64,000 nt of DNA from Listeria swaminathanii (GCF_014229645.1 NZ_JAATOD010000004.1:62001-126000), one strand, 5' to 3'. Shown: positions 1-14,285, counted from the stretch's first letter. Numbers and translations: made by a program. The notes: generated by a model from the letters alone, not told the origin.

Positions 1-1
1 G

Positions 2-991
2 CGACTACGTGACCTTTCTAAAGAGCAGTCCGGCATTACGGCGACAGTAGAAGCGTACCGCGAATACAAAAACGTGAACGAACAAATTGACGAAACAAAA
101 GAACTTCTAGGCGAAAAACTGGACGATGAAATGCGCGAAATGGCGAAAGAAGAATTCGCGGAACTTCAAAAAGAAAAAACCGAACTAGAAGAACGTCTAA
201 AATTATTACTCGTTCCAAAAGATCCAAACGATGACAAAAACGTTATTTTAGAAATTCGCGGAGCAGCTGGTGGAGATGAAGCGGCTTTATTTGCGGGCGA
301 TTTATTCCGGATGTACAGCAAATACGCTGAATCACGAGGCTGGAAAGTAGAAATTATGGACGCTAATCCAACTGGTATTGGCGGCTACAAAGAAATTATT
401 GCAATGATGAACGGAAATGATGCCTTTTCCCGAATGAAATATGAAAATGGTGCGCACCGTGTTCAACGTGTTCCAGAAACAGAGTCAGGTGGCCGAATTC
501 ATACATCAACAGCAACAGTTGCCATTTTGCCAGAAGCGGAAGAAGTGGAAATTGAGCTGCATGATAAAGATATTCGTACAGATACATTTGCATCTACTGG
601 TGCCGGTGGACAAAGTGTCAATACAACGATGTCAGCTGTACGTTTAACGCATATTCCGACCGGGATTGTCGTTTCGATGCAAGATGAACGTTCTCAGTTG
701 AAAAACAAAGATAAAGCGATGAAAGTCTTGCGTGCACGTGTTTATGATAAATTTGAACGTGAAGCTCGCGAGGAATACGACGCAAACCGTAAGTCAGCTG
801 TAGGAACGGGTGACCGCTCAGAACGTATCCGAACTTACAACTATCCACAAAATCGCGTGACCGACCACCGTATCGGTTTAACGATCCAAAAATTAGATCA
901 AATCATGGAAGGCAAACTCGATGAAATCATTGACGCGCTAATCCTAGAAGATCAAACAAGTAAATTGGAGCATTTAAATGACGCAAATTAG
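2..991 (+). CDS. prfA: Peptide chain release factor 1 (RF1), 5' end cut off
   Basis: The reading frame is open from base 2, so the gene starts before the window; 329 codons are visible and about 30 N-terminal residues are missing compared with usual RF1 length. RF1 releases finished protein from ribosomes at UAA and UAG. The class I signature with the catalytic GGQ is present ([12 protein letters not shown]), as is the RF1-type P-x-T codon-recognition region ([14 protein letters not shown]), which separates it from RF2 at 33.2 kb. The 3' end overlaps prmC by 14 bases; PrmC methylates the GGQ glutamine, so substrate and enzyme are coupled. The gene name is the release factor and must not be confused with the Listeria virulence regulator PrfA. 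Confidence 0.97.
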   Translation, partial: RLRDLSKEQSGITATVEAYREYKNVNEQIDETKELLGEKLDDEMREMAKEEFAELQKEKTELEERLKLLLVPKDPNDDKNVILEIRGAAGGDEAALFAGDLFRMYSKYAESRGWKVEIMDANPTGIGGYKEIIAMMNGNDAFSRMKYENGAHRVQRVPETESGGRIHTSTATVAILPEAEEVEIELHDKDIRTDTFASTGAGGQSVNTTMSAVRLTHIPTGIVVSMQDERSQLKNKDKAMKVLRARVYDKFEREAREEYDANRKSAVGTGDRSERIRTYNYPQNRVTDHRIGLTIQKLDQIMEGKLDEIIDALILEDQTSKLEHLNDAN

Positions 992-1829
992 TCAATTGCT
1001 AAAAAATGCGGAAGCCATCCTTCTTGAAAAAGGCTTGGATCAAAATGCAGCGGAAATTTTACTCGAAACCAGAATGGGGCTTTCGCGTTCTGAGCTTTGG
1101 ATGGAAATAGGTCGGGAACTCGAACCGAATCATGAAAAGCAATTCGAGGAAGATTTTGCCAGATATTTGGCGGGAGAACCAGTACAATATATTTTAAAAA
1201 CAGCGCCTTTTTATGGATATGATTTTTTAGTGACGGAAGATGTTCTTATTCCGCGTCCTGAAACAGAAGAATTGGTCGCTTGTGCGGAAGCCTTTTTGAA
1301 AAAGCATCCATTAAATAATGTATTAGATGTTTGCACAGGGAGCGGGATTATCGCCATTGCGCTAAAAAAAGCATTTCCGAATATTACCGTAACTGCTTCG
1401 GATATATCAGCTCCAGCACTTGCGGTGGCGAAAAAGAATGCGGCCTTGTTAAATGCGGACGTCCGTTTTGTGGAAACAGATTTGCTTGAAGCTTTCAAAC
1501 AAAACAATGAGCGATTTGATATGATTGTCGCGAATCCGCCATATATTTCTGAGGCTGAAAAAGCAGAAATGTCGGATTATGTCTTGAAAAACGAACCATC
1601 TTTAGCATTATTTGCAGAAAATGATGGGCTTGCTATCTATGAACGATTTGTGGATAACTTAAAATATGTCCTGAATCCGTCCTTTTGGGTAGGTGTGGAG
1701 ATAGGTTATACACAAGGCGAACGAGTAAAACAATTATTTGAAAAAAGTTATCCACATTCCACTGTGCTTATCCACAAAGATATCAATTCAAAAGATCGCT
1801 ACGTAACATGCTCAAACATATTGGTATAA
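978..1829 (+). CDS. prmC: Release factor glutamine N5-methyltransferase PrmC
   Basis: This 283-residue protein is a class I S-adenosylmethionine methyltransferase that methylates the GGQ glutamine of RF1 and RF2. Visible are the family stretch IPRPETEEL (residues 91-99), the SAM-binding motif [14 protein letters not shown] (117-129) and the amide-binding NPPY (186-189). It overlaps the end of prfA and must be translated from the same message. Its last 125 bases already contain consensus DnaA boxes, so the coding end is part of the DnaA-box cluster that continues downstream. Confidence 0.95.
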   Translation: MTQISQLLKNAEAILLEKGLDQNAAEILLETRMGLSRSELWMEIGRELEPNHEKQFEEDFARYLAGEPVQYILKTAPFYGYDFLVTEDVLIPRPETEELVACAEAFLKKHPLNNVLDVCTGSGIIAIALKKAFPNITVTASDISAPALAVAKKNAALLNADVRFVETDLLEAFKQNNERFDMIVANPPYISEAEKAEMSDYVLKNEPSLALFAENDGLAIYERFVDNLKYVLNPSFWVGVEIGYTQGERVKQLFEKSYPHSTVLIHKDINSKDRYVTCSNILV

Positions 1830-1859
1830 AGACGTTTCTAAAAAAGAAGCGTCTTTTTC
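1830..1859 (+). terminator. Rho-independent terminator after prmC
   Basis: Arms AGACGTTTCT (1830-1839) and AGAAGCGTCT (1845-1854) pair with one wobble and are followed by a T-rich tail. Confidence 0.75.
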
Positions 1860-2095
1860 TTATCAAAGTTATCCACAAAACTGTGGATAAAATGTTGTGC
1901 AAAAAATTTTTTTAATCAAATCTTAATAAAGAAAATGGCTTTTTTACTTAGCTTTACGAATTATCCACATTTCACAAGAAGTTATCCCCATTGACAAAGT
2001 TATTATCCACAGTTTGGGGATAACTTTTGTTCGAAAATAGTGATTTCCCGATTTTAAAAAACAATACTGTAAAAATAAGGCAGAAAACGTTAAAA

Positions 2096-2101
2096 TATAA
2101 T
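2096..2101 (+). promoter_or_regulatory. Possible -10 element of the ywlC promoter
   Basis: A consensus TATAAT lies 29 bases before the ywlC start, just after the DnaA boxes. No good -35 hexamer is visible at 16-18 bases upstream, so the promoter may be weak or need an activator. Confidence 0.4.
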
Positions 2102-2129
2102 AGAAGTTATGTAAAGGGGATCGGAATTC

Positions 2130-3167
2130 ATGCAAACCATTCATTGGAAAATAAACGAACAACAATCAAATCAACCCATCTATCAAGAAGCCGCTGAACT
2201 ACTACAAAATGGTGAATGCGTGGCTTTCCCAACTGAAACAGTGTATGGCCTTGGAGCGGACGCGACAAACCAAGCTGCCATTCAAAAAATATACGCTGCA
2301 AAGGGTCGCCCGTCAGATAATCCGCTAATTGTCCACATCGCCCGACGCGAACAAATGGATCAATTTGTAGCGAGTTATCCACCGAAAGCCGTCCAATTGA
2401 TGGAGAAATTTTGGCCAGGCCCATTAACGGTGATTCTCCCTTTGAAAGAAGATAGTTTAGCAGCCAATGTTTCTGCTGGTTTATCCACAGTCGGCGTCCG
2501 CATGCCAGAACATCCAGTAAGTCTTGAATTAATAAAAGTCGCCAATATTCCAGTAGCAGCCCCGAGCGCGAATCGTTCTGGTAAACCAAGCCCAACTACT
2601 GCTAACCATGTAATAGAAGATTTAGATGGAAAAATTGCTGGAATTATCGATGGTGGCCCGACCGGTGTCGGCTTAGAATCAACCGTTATTGATTGCTCGC
2701 TAGAAGTGCCTATCATCTTGCGCCCGGGTGGCATTACAAAAGAACAAATTGAACGAGTAATCGGCTCAGTGGACTCCTCTACAAATAGTGCAAATGAAAC
2801 AGAAAAACCGAAAGCGCCAGGCATGAAATACACACACTACGCGCCGAAAGCCCCAGTTTATCTTATTGAAGGTTCTATCAATTTTTGGCAAAGTGAAATA
2901 AATAAAGCCGAAGCTGCACATAAAAAATTGGGCATTTTAGCAACGAAAGAATTGACGAGCGAACTAACAACAACGGCGGTCATTCAAACAACGGGCAGCA
3001 TTGACGCCTTGGATGAAATTGCCACTAGCCTTTATAATGGTTTGCGAGCTTTTGATCATGCGGATGTGGATATCATTTTTGCGGAAGTTTACCCTGAAAC
3101 AGAACTTGGGGCGGCGATTATGAACCGATTAGAAAAAGCTGCTGGAAATAGGAGGATTAGCGAATGA
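2130..3167 (+). CDS. ywlC: Threonylcarbamoyl-AMP synthase (Sua5/YwlC)
   Basis: It makes threonylcarbamoyl-AMP from threonine, bicarbonate and ATP, the first step of t6A modification of tRNAs that read ANN codons. The 345 residues show the two-part Sua5 form: an N-terminal YrdC domain with FPTETVYGLG (33-42) and KGRP (58-61), then a C-terminal Sua5 domain beginning near APGMKYTHYAP (about 229). The shorter TsaC form lacks the second domain. An AAAGGGGA ribosome site sits nine bases before the ATG. It overlaps ywlE by four bases (ATGA), so the two are translationally coupled. Two DnaA-box-like 9-mers lie inside the coding region. Confidence 0.95.
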   Translation: MQTIHWKINEQQSNQPIYQEAAELLQNGECVAFPTETVYGLGADATNQAAIQKIYAAKGRPSDNPLIVHIARREQMDQFVASYPPKAVQLMEKFWPGPLTVILPLKEDSLAANVSAGLSTVGVRMPEHPVSLELIKVANIPVAAPSANRSGKPSPTTANHVIEDLDGKIAGIIDGGPTGVGLESTVIDCSLEVPIILRPGGITKEQIERVIGSVDSSTNSANETEKPKAPGMKYTHYAPKAPVYLIEGSINFWQSEINKAEAAHKKLGILATKELTSELTTTAVIQTTGSIDALDEIATSLYNGLRAFDHADVDIIFAEVYPETELGAAIMNRLEKAAGNRRISE

Positions 3168-3571
3168 ACGTATTATTTGTTTGTACAGGTAACACTTGCC
3201 GAAGCCCATTAGCTGAGAAAATTTTGCAAAACTTGCGGCCGGATTTAACGGTTCGTTCAGCAGGGACGCGTGCCTTGGACGGGGATGCTATCTCTGAAAA
3301 CTCGCGCCAAATTCTCGCGCAAATGAATTTACCAACTACGCACACAGCCAAAAAAACCACACAGAATGATATTGATTGGGCAGACCAAATCTACGTAATG
3401 ACCCAAAATCATCAAGCGGAACTCAAAAGCATTTTTCCAAAAGCGAGTGATAAAATAGAATTAATTTCTGAAGATGGAACGGATATTCCGGATCCGTACG
3501 GTGGACCAATTGAGCAATACGAAATTACCTATTACGAACTAAAAAGTGCAATTTCCGAACGTTTTCTATAA
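3164..3571 (+). CDS. ywlE: Protein-arginine phosphatase, low-molecular-weight PTP family (YwlE)
   Basis: The 135-residue protein begins with the phosphatase loop VCTGNTCRSP, with nucleophile Cys7 and Arg13, and has the acid-loop sequence DPYGG near its C-terminus. In Bacillus YwlE the loop Thr11 favours phosphoarginine over phosphotyrosine, and Thr11 is present here. The known role is to reverse McsB arginine phosphorylation, which marks proteins for ClpCP and controls CtsR; mcsB and ctsR are not in this window. It overlaps ywlC by four bases. A general tyrosine phosphatase function is the alternative but less likely. Confidence 0.9.
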   Translation: MNVLFVCTGNTCRSPLAEKILQNLRPDLTVRSAGTRALDGDAISENSRQILAQMNLPTTHTAKKTTQNDIDWADQIYVMTQNHQAELKSIFPKASDKIELISEDGTDIPDPYGGPIEQYEITYYELKSAISERFL

Positions 3572-3606
3572 GTGAAGCGCTTCACTATCGGGAATTGCGT
3601 TTTTTT
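3548..3606 (+). terminator. Terminator spanning the end of ywlE
   Basis: GCAATTTCCG (3548-3557, inside the ywlE end) can pair with CGGGAATTGC (3589-3598), followed by seven T. The loop holds a perfect 14-base palindrome GTGAAGCGCTTCAC (3572-3585), giving a nested stem. Confidence 0.65.
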
Positions 3607-3706
3607 ATTCCAAAATGCTTGCTTTTCTACCCAATTTAAGTAATTATTAAAGATAATACATAACAGTTCACTTGAAAAATTTATCAGAAAAGGATGGGGT
3701 CCACAG

Positions 3707-4948
3707 ATGGTCTATTTACAAAAGCAAGATAAGGAAGTTTTTGATGCAATTAAGTTAGAGCTTGGTAGACAACGCGCGAATATCGAATTAATCGCATCTG
3801 AGAATTTTGTTAGTGAGCAAGTAATGGAAGCAATGGGTTCTGTATTAACGAATAAATATGCAGAAGGCTATCCAGGAAAACGTTACTACGGCGGATGTGA
3901 ATTCGTGGATATCGTGGAAGATTTAGCACGTGATCGAGCGAAGAAATTATTTGGTGCTGAATATGCGAACGTTCAACCTCACTCAGGCGCTCAAGCAAAC
4001 ATGGCAGTTTATCATGCTGTACTTGAACCAGGCGACACAGTGCTTGGTATGAACCTTTCACATGGTGGGCATTTAACACATGGTAGCCCCGTGAATTTCA
4101 GTGGCGTTTTATACAATTTTGTTGAATACGGCGTGCGTGAAGATACAAAAGAAATTGACTATGATATCGTCCGTGAAGCTGCTTTAAAACATAAACCAAA
4201 AATGATCGTAGCAGGCGCAAGTGCATACCCACGTAAAATTGATTTTGCTAAGTTCCGTGAAATTGCTGATGAAGTTGGGGCATACTTAATGGTCGATATG
4301 GCGCATATCGCTGGCCTTGTTGCCGCTGGTTTACATCAAAACCCAGTTCCTTATGCTGATTTTACAACGACAACAACACATAAAACCCTTCGTGGACCTC
4401 GCGGCGGAATGATTTTAGCCAAAGCAGAATGGGAACAAAAATTAAACAAATCCATTTTCCCAGGAATTCAAGGTGGACCGTTAATGCACGTTATCGCAGC
4501 GAAAGCAGTGGCATTTGGCGAAGCATTACAACCGGAATTCACTACGTACTGTGAGCAAATTATTCGTAACTCTAAAAAATTAGCAGAAACGCTTCAAGCA
4601 AATGATGTTGCCGTTTTAACAGGTGGATCAGATAATCATTTGCTATTAATTGATTTAAAACCACTTGGCTTAACAGGGAAAGCTGCTGAGAAAGTTTTAG
4701 ATGAAGTTGGTATTACCGTGAACAAAAATACCATCCCATTTGAAACAGAAAGCCCATTTGTAACGAGTGGTATCCGTGTGGGTGTTGCTGCAGTGACAAC
4801 CCGTGGATTCGATGAAGTTGCGATTGAAAAAGTTGGCGTACTTATTTCAGAAGTGTTGCATAACCTAGAAAATGAAGAAGTTTTAGCAGATGTTAAAGCA
4901 CGTGTTGCAACTTTAACAAATGAATATCCGCTTTATCCAAGTTTATAA
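3707..4948 (+). CDS. glyA: Serine hydroxymethyltransferase
   Basis: This PLP enzyme converts serine and tetrahydrofolate to glycine and methylene-tetrahydrofolate, the main one-carbon source. The 413-residue length is normal. The PLP lysine is K226 in [15 protein letters not shown]. Other family stretches are the N-terminal [12 protein letters not shown] and [16 protein letters not shown] strong ribosome site (AAAGGATGGGG) precedes the ATG. It is a separate unit with a terminator on each side. In Bacillus glyA also lies between ywl genes and upp. Confidence 0.97.
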   Translation: MVYLQKQDKEVFDAIKLELGRQRANIELIASENFVSEQVMEAMGSVLTNKYAEGYPGKRYYGGCEFVDIVEDLARDRAKKLFGAEYANVQPHSGAQANMAVYHAVLEPGDTVLGMNLSHGGHLTHGSPVNFSGVLYNFVEYGVREDTKEIDYDIVREAALKHKPKMIVAGASAYPRKIDFAKFREIADEVGAYLMVDMAHIAGLVAAGLHQNPVPYADFTTTTTHKTLRGPRGGMILAKAEWEQKLNKSIFPGIQGGPLMHVIAAKAVAFGEALQPEFTTYCEQIIRNSKKLAETLQANDVAVLTGGSDNHLLLIDLKPLGLTGKAAEKVLDEVGITVNKNTIPFETESPFVTSGIRVGVAAVTTRGFDEVAIEKVGVLISEVLHNLENEEVLADVKARVATLTNEYPLYPSL

Positions 4949-4958
4949 AATAATGATT

Positions 4959-4995
4959 CCGGTTTTTTCTAATTATAGAGAAAACCGGTTTTTTT
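4959..4995 (+). terminator. Terminator after glyA
   Basis: CCGGTTTT (4959-4966) pairs with AAAACCGG (4981-4988), followed by seven T. Confidence 0.85.
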
Positions 4996-5015
4996 CATGT
5001 ATAGCAAATTAATCC

Positions 5016-5043
5016 TTGCACTTGTGTCTTGTTCTGATACAAT
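5016..5043 (+). promoter_or_regulatory. Promoter of upp
   Basis: TTGCAC (5016-5021), a 16-base spacer, and TACAAT (5038-5043) lie about 40 bases before the upp start. This fits a housekeeping sigma-A promoter. Confidence 0.6.
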
Positions 5044-5084
5044 AAGAGAAGGAAATTTTCAATATCAAAGGAGCGAACTAATCG

Positions 5085-5714
5085 ATGGCAAATGTACACG
5101 TAATTGATCACCCACTAGTACAACACAAATTAACAATCATTCGAGATAAAAATACGGGAACAAAAGCATTCCGCGAACTTGTAGATGAAGTCGCTACATT
5201 AATGGCGTACGAAATTACACGTGATATGGAACTCGAAGACATCCAAGTAGAAACACCACTACAAACAACAACTGCTAAAACACTTACTGGTAAAAAATTA
5301 GGTATTGTACCTATTTTAAGAGCTGGTCTTGGTATGCAAGATGGTATTTTAAAACTAATCCCTGCTGCTAAAGTAGGTCATGTAGGTCTTTACCGCGACC
5401 ATGATACACTTGAACCAGTAGAATATTTTGTAAAACTACCTTCTGACGTGGAAGAACGTCTTTTCATCGTTGTAGATCCAATGCTTGCAACTGGTGGATC
5501 CGCGATTATGGCTATCGATTGCTTGAAAAAACGCGGCGCTCGCAACATGAAATTCATGTGTCTAGTAGCTGCTCCTGAAGGCATCAAAGCGCTTCAAGAC
5601 GCACATCCAGACGTAGAAATCTACGTAGCTGGCTTAGACGAGAAGCTAGACGAAAATGGTTATATCCGTCCAGGCTTAGGAGATGCTGGCGATAGATTAT
5701 TCGGAACTAAATAA
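5085..5714 (+). CDS. upp: Uracil phosphoribosyltransferase
   Basis: It makes UMP from uracil and PRPP in pyrimidine salvage. The 209 residues match the family length. The PRPP-binding loop [10 protein letters not shown] is at 131-140 and the uracil-binding C-terminal region [13 protein letters not shown] is intact. The AAAGGAGC ribosome site precedes the ATG. It has its own promoter and is followed by a long-armed hairpin that separates it from mnaA. Confidence 0.97.
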   Translation: MANVHVIDHPLVQHKLTIIRDKNTGTKAFRELVDEVATLMAYEITRDMELEDIQVETPLQTTTAKTLTGKKLGIVPILRAGLGMQDGILKLIPAAKVGHVGLYRDHDTLEPVEYFVKLPSDVEERLFIVVDPMLATGGSAIMAIDCLKKRGARNMKFMCLVAAPEGIKALQDAHPDVEIYVAGLDEKLDENGYIRPGLGDAGDRLFGTK

Positions 5715-5722
5715 TTAACATT

Positions 5723-5814
5723 CTCCTCGATATAGTGAGATAAGGAATTATAAACAGTGCTGCTTCTGGCAAACTGAAAAATTTTTTGTCGAGCTATTTC
5801 TGAGGAGTTTTTTT
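5723..5814 (+). terminator. Terminator or attenuator between upp and mnaA
   Basis: CTCCTCGATATAG (5723-5735) can pair with CTATTTCTGAGGAG (5794-5807), followed by seven T. The loop is unusually long (about 58 bases), which leaves room for another fold, so this may be a conditional attenuator in the mnaA leader. Confidence 0.55.
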
Positions 5815-5830
5815 ATAAGGAGGCTCGAAA

Positions 5831-6970
5831 TTGGCTAAAATCAAAGTAATGAGTATCTTTGGTACAAGACCAGAGGCAATAAAAATGGCACCGCTCGTTT
5901 TGGCATTAGAAAAAGAACCAGAAACGTTTGAATCAACGGTTGTTATTACAGCTCAACACCGCGAAATGTTGGATCAAGTCTTAGAAATTTTTGATATAAA
6001 ACCCGATATTGATTTAGATATTATGAAAAAAGGCCAAACCCTAGCCGATATAACTTCACGCGTAATGAACGGAATCAATGAAGTTATCGCCGCGGAGAAT
6101 CCGGATATCGTTTTAGTTCACGGCGATACAACAACGAGTTTTGCTGCCGGGCTTGCGACATTCTATCAACAAAAAATGCTCGGGCATGTCGAAGCTGGAC
6201 TTAGAACTTGGAATAAATATTCACCATTTCCAGAAGAAATGAATCGTCAATTAACGGGTGTTATGGCTGATATGCACTTTTCTCCAACCAAACAGGCGAA
6301 AGAAAATCTGCTTGCGGAAGGAAAAGATCCGGCTACTATTTTTGTGACTGGAAATACGGCTATTGATGCACTTAAAACGACTGTTCAAAAAGATTATCAC
6401 CATCCAATCCTAGAAAATCTTGGCGACAATCGTCTAATACTTATGACTGCTCACCGTAGGGAAAATTTAGGCGATCCGATGCAAGGGATGTTCGAAGCAG
6501 TTCGTGAAATCGTGGAAAGTCGTGAGGACGTTGAACTTGTTTATCCGATGCATTTGAATCCAGCTGTTAGAGAAAAAGCGACGAAAATTTTAGGTGGGCA
6601 CGAACGCATTCATTTAATCGAACCACTCGACGCGATTGATTTTCATAATTTCTTGCGCAAGTCTTATCTTGTGTTTACCGATTCAGGTGGCGTCCAAGAA
6701 GAAGCACCAGGTATGGGTGTGCCAGTTTTAGTTTTACGTGATACGACCGAGCGTCCAGAAGGAATCGAAGCTGGGACGTTGAAACTAATTGGAACGAATA
6801 AAGAAAATCTGATAAAAGAAGCATTAGATTTACTTGATAATAAAGAAAGCCACGATAAAATGGCGCAAGCAGCTAATCCATATGGCGATGGTTTCGCTGC
6901 GAACAGAATTTTAGCAGCAATCAAAAGTCAGTTTGATGGAAGCGAACGACCAGAAGATTTTATCGTGTAA
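5831..6970 (+). CDS. mnaA: UDP-N-acetylglucosamine 2-epimerase (MnaA)
   Basis: It interconverts UDP-GlcNAc and UDP-ManNAc; ManNAc is part of the wall teichoic acid linkage unit built by TagO and TagA, encoded at 20-23 kb. Of the 379 residues, family motifs seen are GTRPEAIKM (11-19), HGDTTTS, HVEAGLRT, the catalytic-region HRRENLG and DSGGVQEEAP. The start is TTG with an AAGGAGGC ribosome site six bases before it. It is monocistronic, with a terminator at each end. Confidence 0.95.
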   Translation: MAKIKVMSIFGTRPEAIKMAPLVLALEKEPETFESTVVITAQHREMLDQVLEIFDIKPDIDLDIMKKGQTLADITSRVMNGINEVIAAENPDIVLVHGDTTTSFAAGLATFYQQKMLGHVEAGLRTWNKYSPFPEEMNRQLTGVMADMHFSPTKQAKENLLAEGKDPATIFVTGNTAIDALKTTVQKDYHHPILENLGDNRLILMTAHRRENLGDPMQGMFEAVREIVESREDVELVYPMHLNPAVREKATKILGGHERIHLIEPLDAIDFHNFLRKSYLVFTDSGGVQEEAPGMGVPVLVLRDTTERPEGIEAGTLKLIGTNKENLIKEALDLLDNKESHDKMAQAANPYGDGFAANRILAAIKSQFDGSERPEDFIV

Positions 6971-6978
6971 AACACAGC

Positions 6979-7014
6979 GGGAAACTAGGCGTTAAAAGTC
7001 TAGTTTTCCTCTTT
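6979..7014 (+). terminator. Terminator after mnaA
   Basis: GGGAAACTAG (6979-6988) pairs with CTAGTTTTCC (7000-7009), followed by a T-rich tail. Confidence 0.7.
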
Positions 7015-7036
7015 ATTTGGAATGAAAGCGCCTTAT

Positions 7037-7086
7037 TGTTACAGATATGTTACACGCTCGATTTTCACTAGTTCTTTTATGTTACA
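7037..7086 (+). promoter_or_regulatory. WalR-type box with three TGTTACA repeats
   Basis: TGTTACA occurs at 7037, 7048 and 7080. The first two read TGTTAC-N5-TGTTAC, a full match to the WalR (YycF) consensus TGTWAH-N5-TGTWAH; the third lies 32 bases further on. The site is upstream of the candidate RNA at about 7104-7367. A single match in 64 kb of AT-rich DNA could be chance. Confidence 0.4.
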
Positions 7087-7103
7087 TGTGATAAGATGGT
7101 CAA

Positions 7104-7367
7104 TGTTATTAATATAAGAGCCCAAAAAATAGCTTGTTTGTAGCATAGGGATAGAAGACTGCGCTCAGTATTCACTACAATCCCGCCGACGCTAGGTTTG
7201 CGTTGACTGAATTGGAATTTATACGGGCACTCTATATCAAAATGCAGCTCATGATAAGTGAGTCCGGCTGTTTTTTCCGTTCTTTTTCTTGGGAAAAGAA
7301 CTTTCGGTCGCGAAATTTGCGAATAATCGTATCGAATTCTTTTACCAATTATGGTAGAAGTTTTTTT
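7104..7367 (+). ncRNA. Candidate structured small RNA or leader upstream of atpI
   Basis: An extended -10 (TG-A-TAAGAT, 7089-7097) is followed by a run of possible stems. GGGAT (7148-7152) pairs with ATCCC (7180-7184) around ACTG/CAGT (7158/7166). CGACGC (7187-7192) pairs with GCGTTG (7200-7205). CACT plus TATC (7228-7238) pair with GATA plus AGTG (7253-7260). GTTCTTTTTC (7279-7288) pairs with GAAAAGAAC (7293-7301). The stretch ends in a good terminator at 7339-7367. TCAGT (7165-7169) can instead pair with ACTGA (7206-7210), so two folds are possible. I recognise no Rfam family. The start is a guess. Confidence 0.4.
7339..7367 (+). terminator. Orphan terminator in the mnaA-atpI gap
   Basis: CTTTTACC (7339-7346) pairs with GGTAGAAG (7353-7360) with one wobble, followed by seven T. 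No convincing gene ends here, which argues for a non-coding transcript. Confidence 0.75.
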
Positions 7368-7801
7368 ATTTGTGCGAAAGAAAGTTATTGTCGCCTTTTT
7401 TGTGAAATATCACACGAACAGGATACAAGTTTTCCCAATGATTACGGAGGTGTTGGTTGCTGTTAAATGGACAAAAATAATTCTGGCGTGGCAATCTAAG
7501 AAACAGATAGATTTTGAAATCAAAAAAATCTCAGAAATAATAGGCTATTCTTTTATGGATGGGTCCGATTGTGGTACTATTAGTAATAGATGTACTCACA
7601 ATTTGTGAAAGTGTATTGACTTTTCTCTTTTGGCTGTTGTATGCTAAGAACTGACACGCTGATAAGGCTTTCATGTGTGTTTGGGATTGGGATGAATTGG
7701 GGGAAATGTGCTTGTTTTCACAAACCAAACTTACTCCCTGAGATTTCAAAATGGTCATCTGGAAAGAAAAATCTTTTGAAAAAGAAAGGATTGCGCCCTG
7801 A
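7368..7801 (+). other. Gap before atpI: promoter region and long leader
   Basis: This stretch holds no gene I can support. The overlapping short frames at 7203-7466 and 7351-7608 lack a credible ribosome site and family resemblance. A near-palindrome CACAA-T-TTGTG (7597-7607) sits just upstream of the atp -35 element and could be an operator. Another weak promoter (TGGTACTAT, 7572-7580) is possible. Downstream of the main promoter the roughly 150-base leader has GTTTGG and CCAAAC segments that can pair over a long loop. Confidence 0.5.
7616..7645 (+). promoter_or_regulatory. Probable atp operon promoter
   Basis: TTGACT (7616-7621), an 18-base spacer and TATGCT (7640-7645). It is the best sigma-A promoter in the gap and lies about 155 bases before atpI. 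Confidence 0.65.
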
Positions 7802-8200
7802 ATGTTAGAATCGCTAATCGGCATGTATCATCGTCATCAGAAGTATATGGTTCTTTTTATTGCTATTTGTCTTTGTGGATGGTTTTTAACCCCGTATATA
7901 CATATTTTCTTGGGACTTAAATTGGGTTTAATCGTCGGCTGGTTCAACTACTGGATATTAATGAGACGAACACAAGCAATGACAAGAGCTTTGGCAGAAA
8001 ATCGTTCTTTTTATGGAATGGGAATGACGTTACGGATGGGAAGCGTGTTACTTGCTACAATTATAGCGACGCAACTGCCGGAATTTTTTCATGTTTATAG
8101 CATGGTAATCGGACTTGGGCTTGCATATGCAATTATTTTTCTAGATTTTTTTGCGTATTCCATGTACCGCAGAAAAAAGTTTTTAAAAAGAGAGGGGTGA
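7802..8200 (+). CDS. atpI: ATP synthase protein I (AtpI)
   Basis: This 132-residue membrane protein has four hydrophobic segments and sits first in the ATP synthase operon, as in Bacillus. AtpI is not part of the finished enzyme; it is reported to help assemble the c-ring, and a role in magnesium uptake has been proposed. AAAGAAAGGA lies 13-22 bases before the ATG. The gene is followed after six bases by atpB. AtpI is poorly conserved, so the call rests on position, size and topology. Confidence 0.9.
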   Translation: MLESLIGMYHRHQKYMVLFIAICLCGWFLTPYIHIFLGLKLGLIVGWFNYWILMRRTQAMTRALAENRSFYGMGMTLRMGSVLLATIIATQLPEFFHVYSMVIGLGLAYAIIFLDFFAYSMYRRKKFLKREG

Positions 8201-8206
8201 ACCTAA

Positions 8207-8923
<717 letters not shown>

Positions 8924-8982
8924 ACTAACTTTCAATTAAGTCACTTATAAAAGTAATAAAAAATAATTTTAAGAAAAATTAG

Positions 8983-9213
<231 letters not shown>

Positions 9214-9300
9214 TTTGAAGGAAGTTGAGGAAATAAAACCTCATCTCTTTCGTTTTGAACGAATAATTCAAGCGAATGTATAGAAAGGAGTGAAACTGGC

Positions 9301-10349
<1,049 letters not shown>

Positions 10350-10360
10350 TTTCCGTTTAA

Positions 10361-11890
<1,530 letters not shown>

Positions 11891-11921
11891 TTTAGACTCG
11901 GAATAAATTCAAAGGTGGTGA

Positions 11922-12800
<879 letters not shown>

Positions 12801-12842
12801 AAGTCGGCGTTTCTTGTAACGTCCCTATAAATGGGAAGGTAA

Positions 12843-14282
<1,440 letters not shown>

Positions 14283-14285
14283 TAA

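Larger units (their letters stand above)
1706..2489. promoter_or_regulatory. DnaA-box cluster between prmC and ywlC
   Basis: Eight 9-mers fit TTATNCACA: + strand at 1706 (TTATACACA), 1748, 1768, 1869, 1961, 2003 and 2481 (all TTATCCACA), and minus strand at 1882-1890. Near matches are TTATCCCCA at 1982, its inverse at 2015-2023, and TTATCCACC at 2375. Boxes 1869 and 1882 form an inverted pair five bases apart. DnaA, the replication initiator, binds this 9-mer. From memory, Bacillus subtilis has DnaA-bound clusters outside oriC including one at ywlC, so the position seems conserved. There is no dnaA or dnaN here, so I infer a titration or regulatory site rather than an origin. It could also make ywlC transcription DnaA-sensitive. 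Confidence 0.85.

Noticed and set aside
2..991. Listeria virulence regulator PrfA
   Set aside because: The protein has GGQ and is a release factor; the shared gene name is a coincidence.
1706..2489. Chromosomal origin of replication
   Set aside because: DnaA boxes are present but there is no dnaA, dnaN or clear AT-rich unwinding element with DnaA-trio repeats, and the surrounding genes match a non-origin locus.
3572..3585. Palindrome GTGAAGCGCTTCAC as a CcpA cre site
   Set aside because: It is two bases shorter than the cre core TGAAANCGNTTTCA and sits in a terminator after ywlE, so a structural role is more likely.
7104..7367. T-box leader or tmRNA/6S RNA for the candidate RNA
   Set aside because: No T-box sequence (GGGTGGNACCGCG type) and no tRNA-like ends; atpI is not a T-box target.
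7467..7499. Ten-codon frame (MDKNNSGVAI) after GGAGGTG, as a possible AtpZ remnant or leader peptide
   Set aside because: The spacing to the ribosome site is long (about 14 bases) and no AtpZ-like sequence follows in any frame.
7203..7608. Two overlapping short reading frames (87 and 85 codons) in the mnaA-atpI gap
   Set aside because: No well-placed ribosome site, no membrane, signal or family pattern, and the first runs through the stem-loops and terminator of the candidate RNA.
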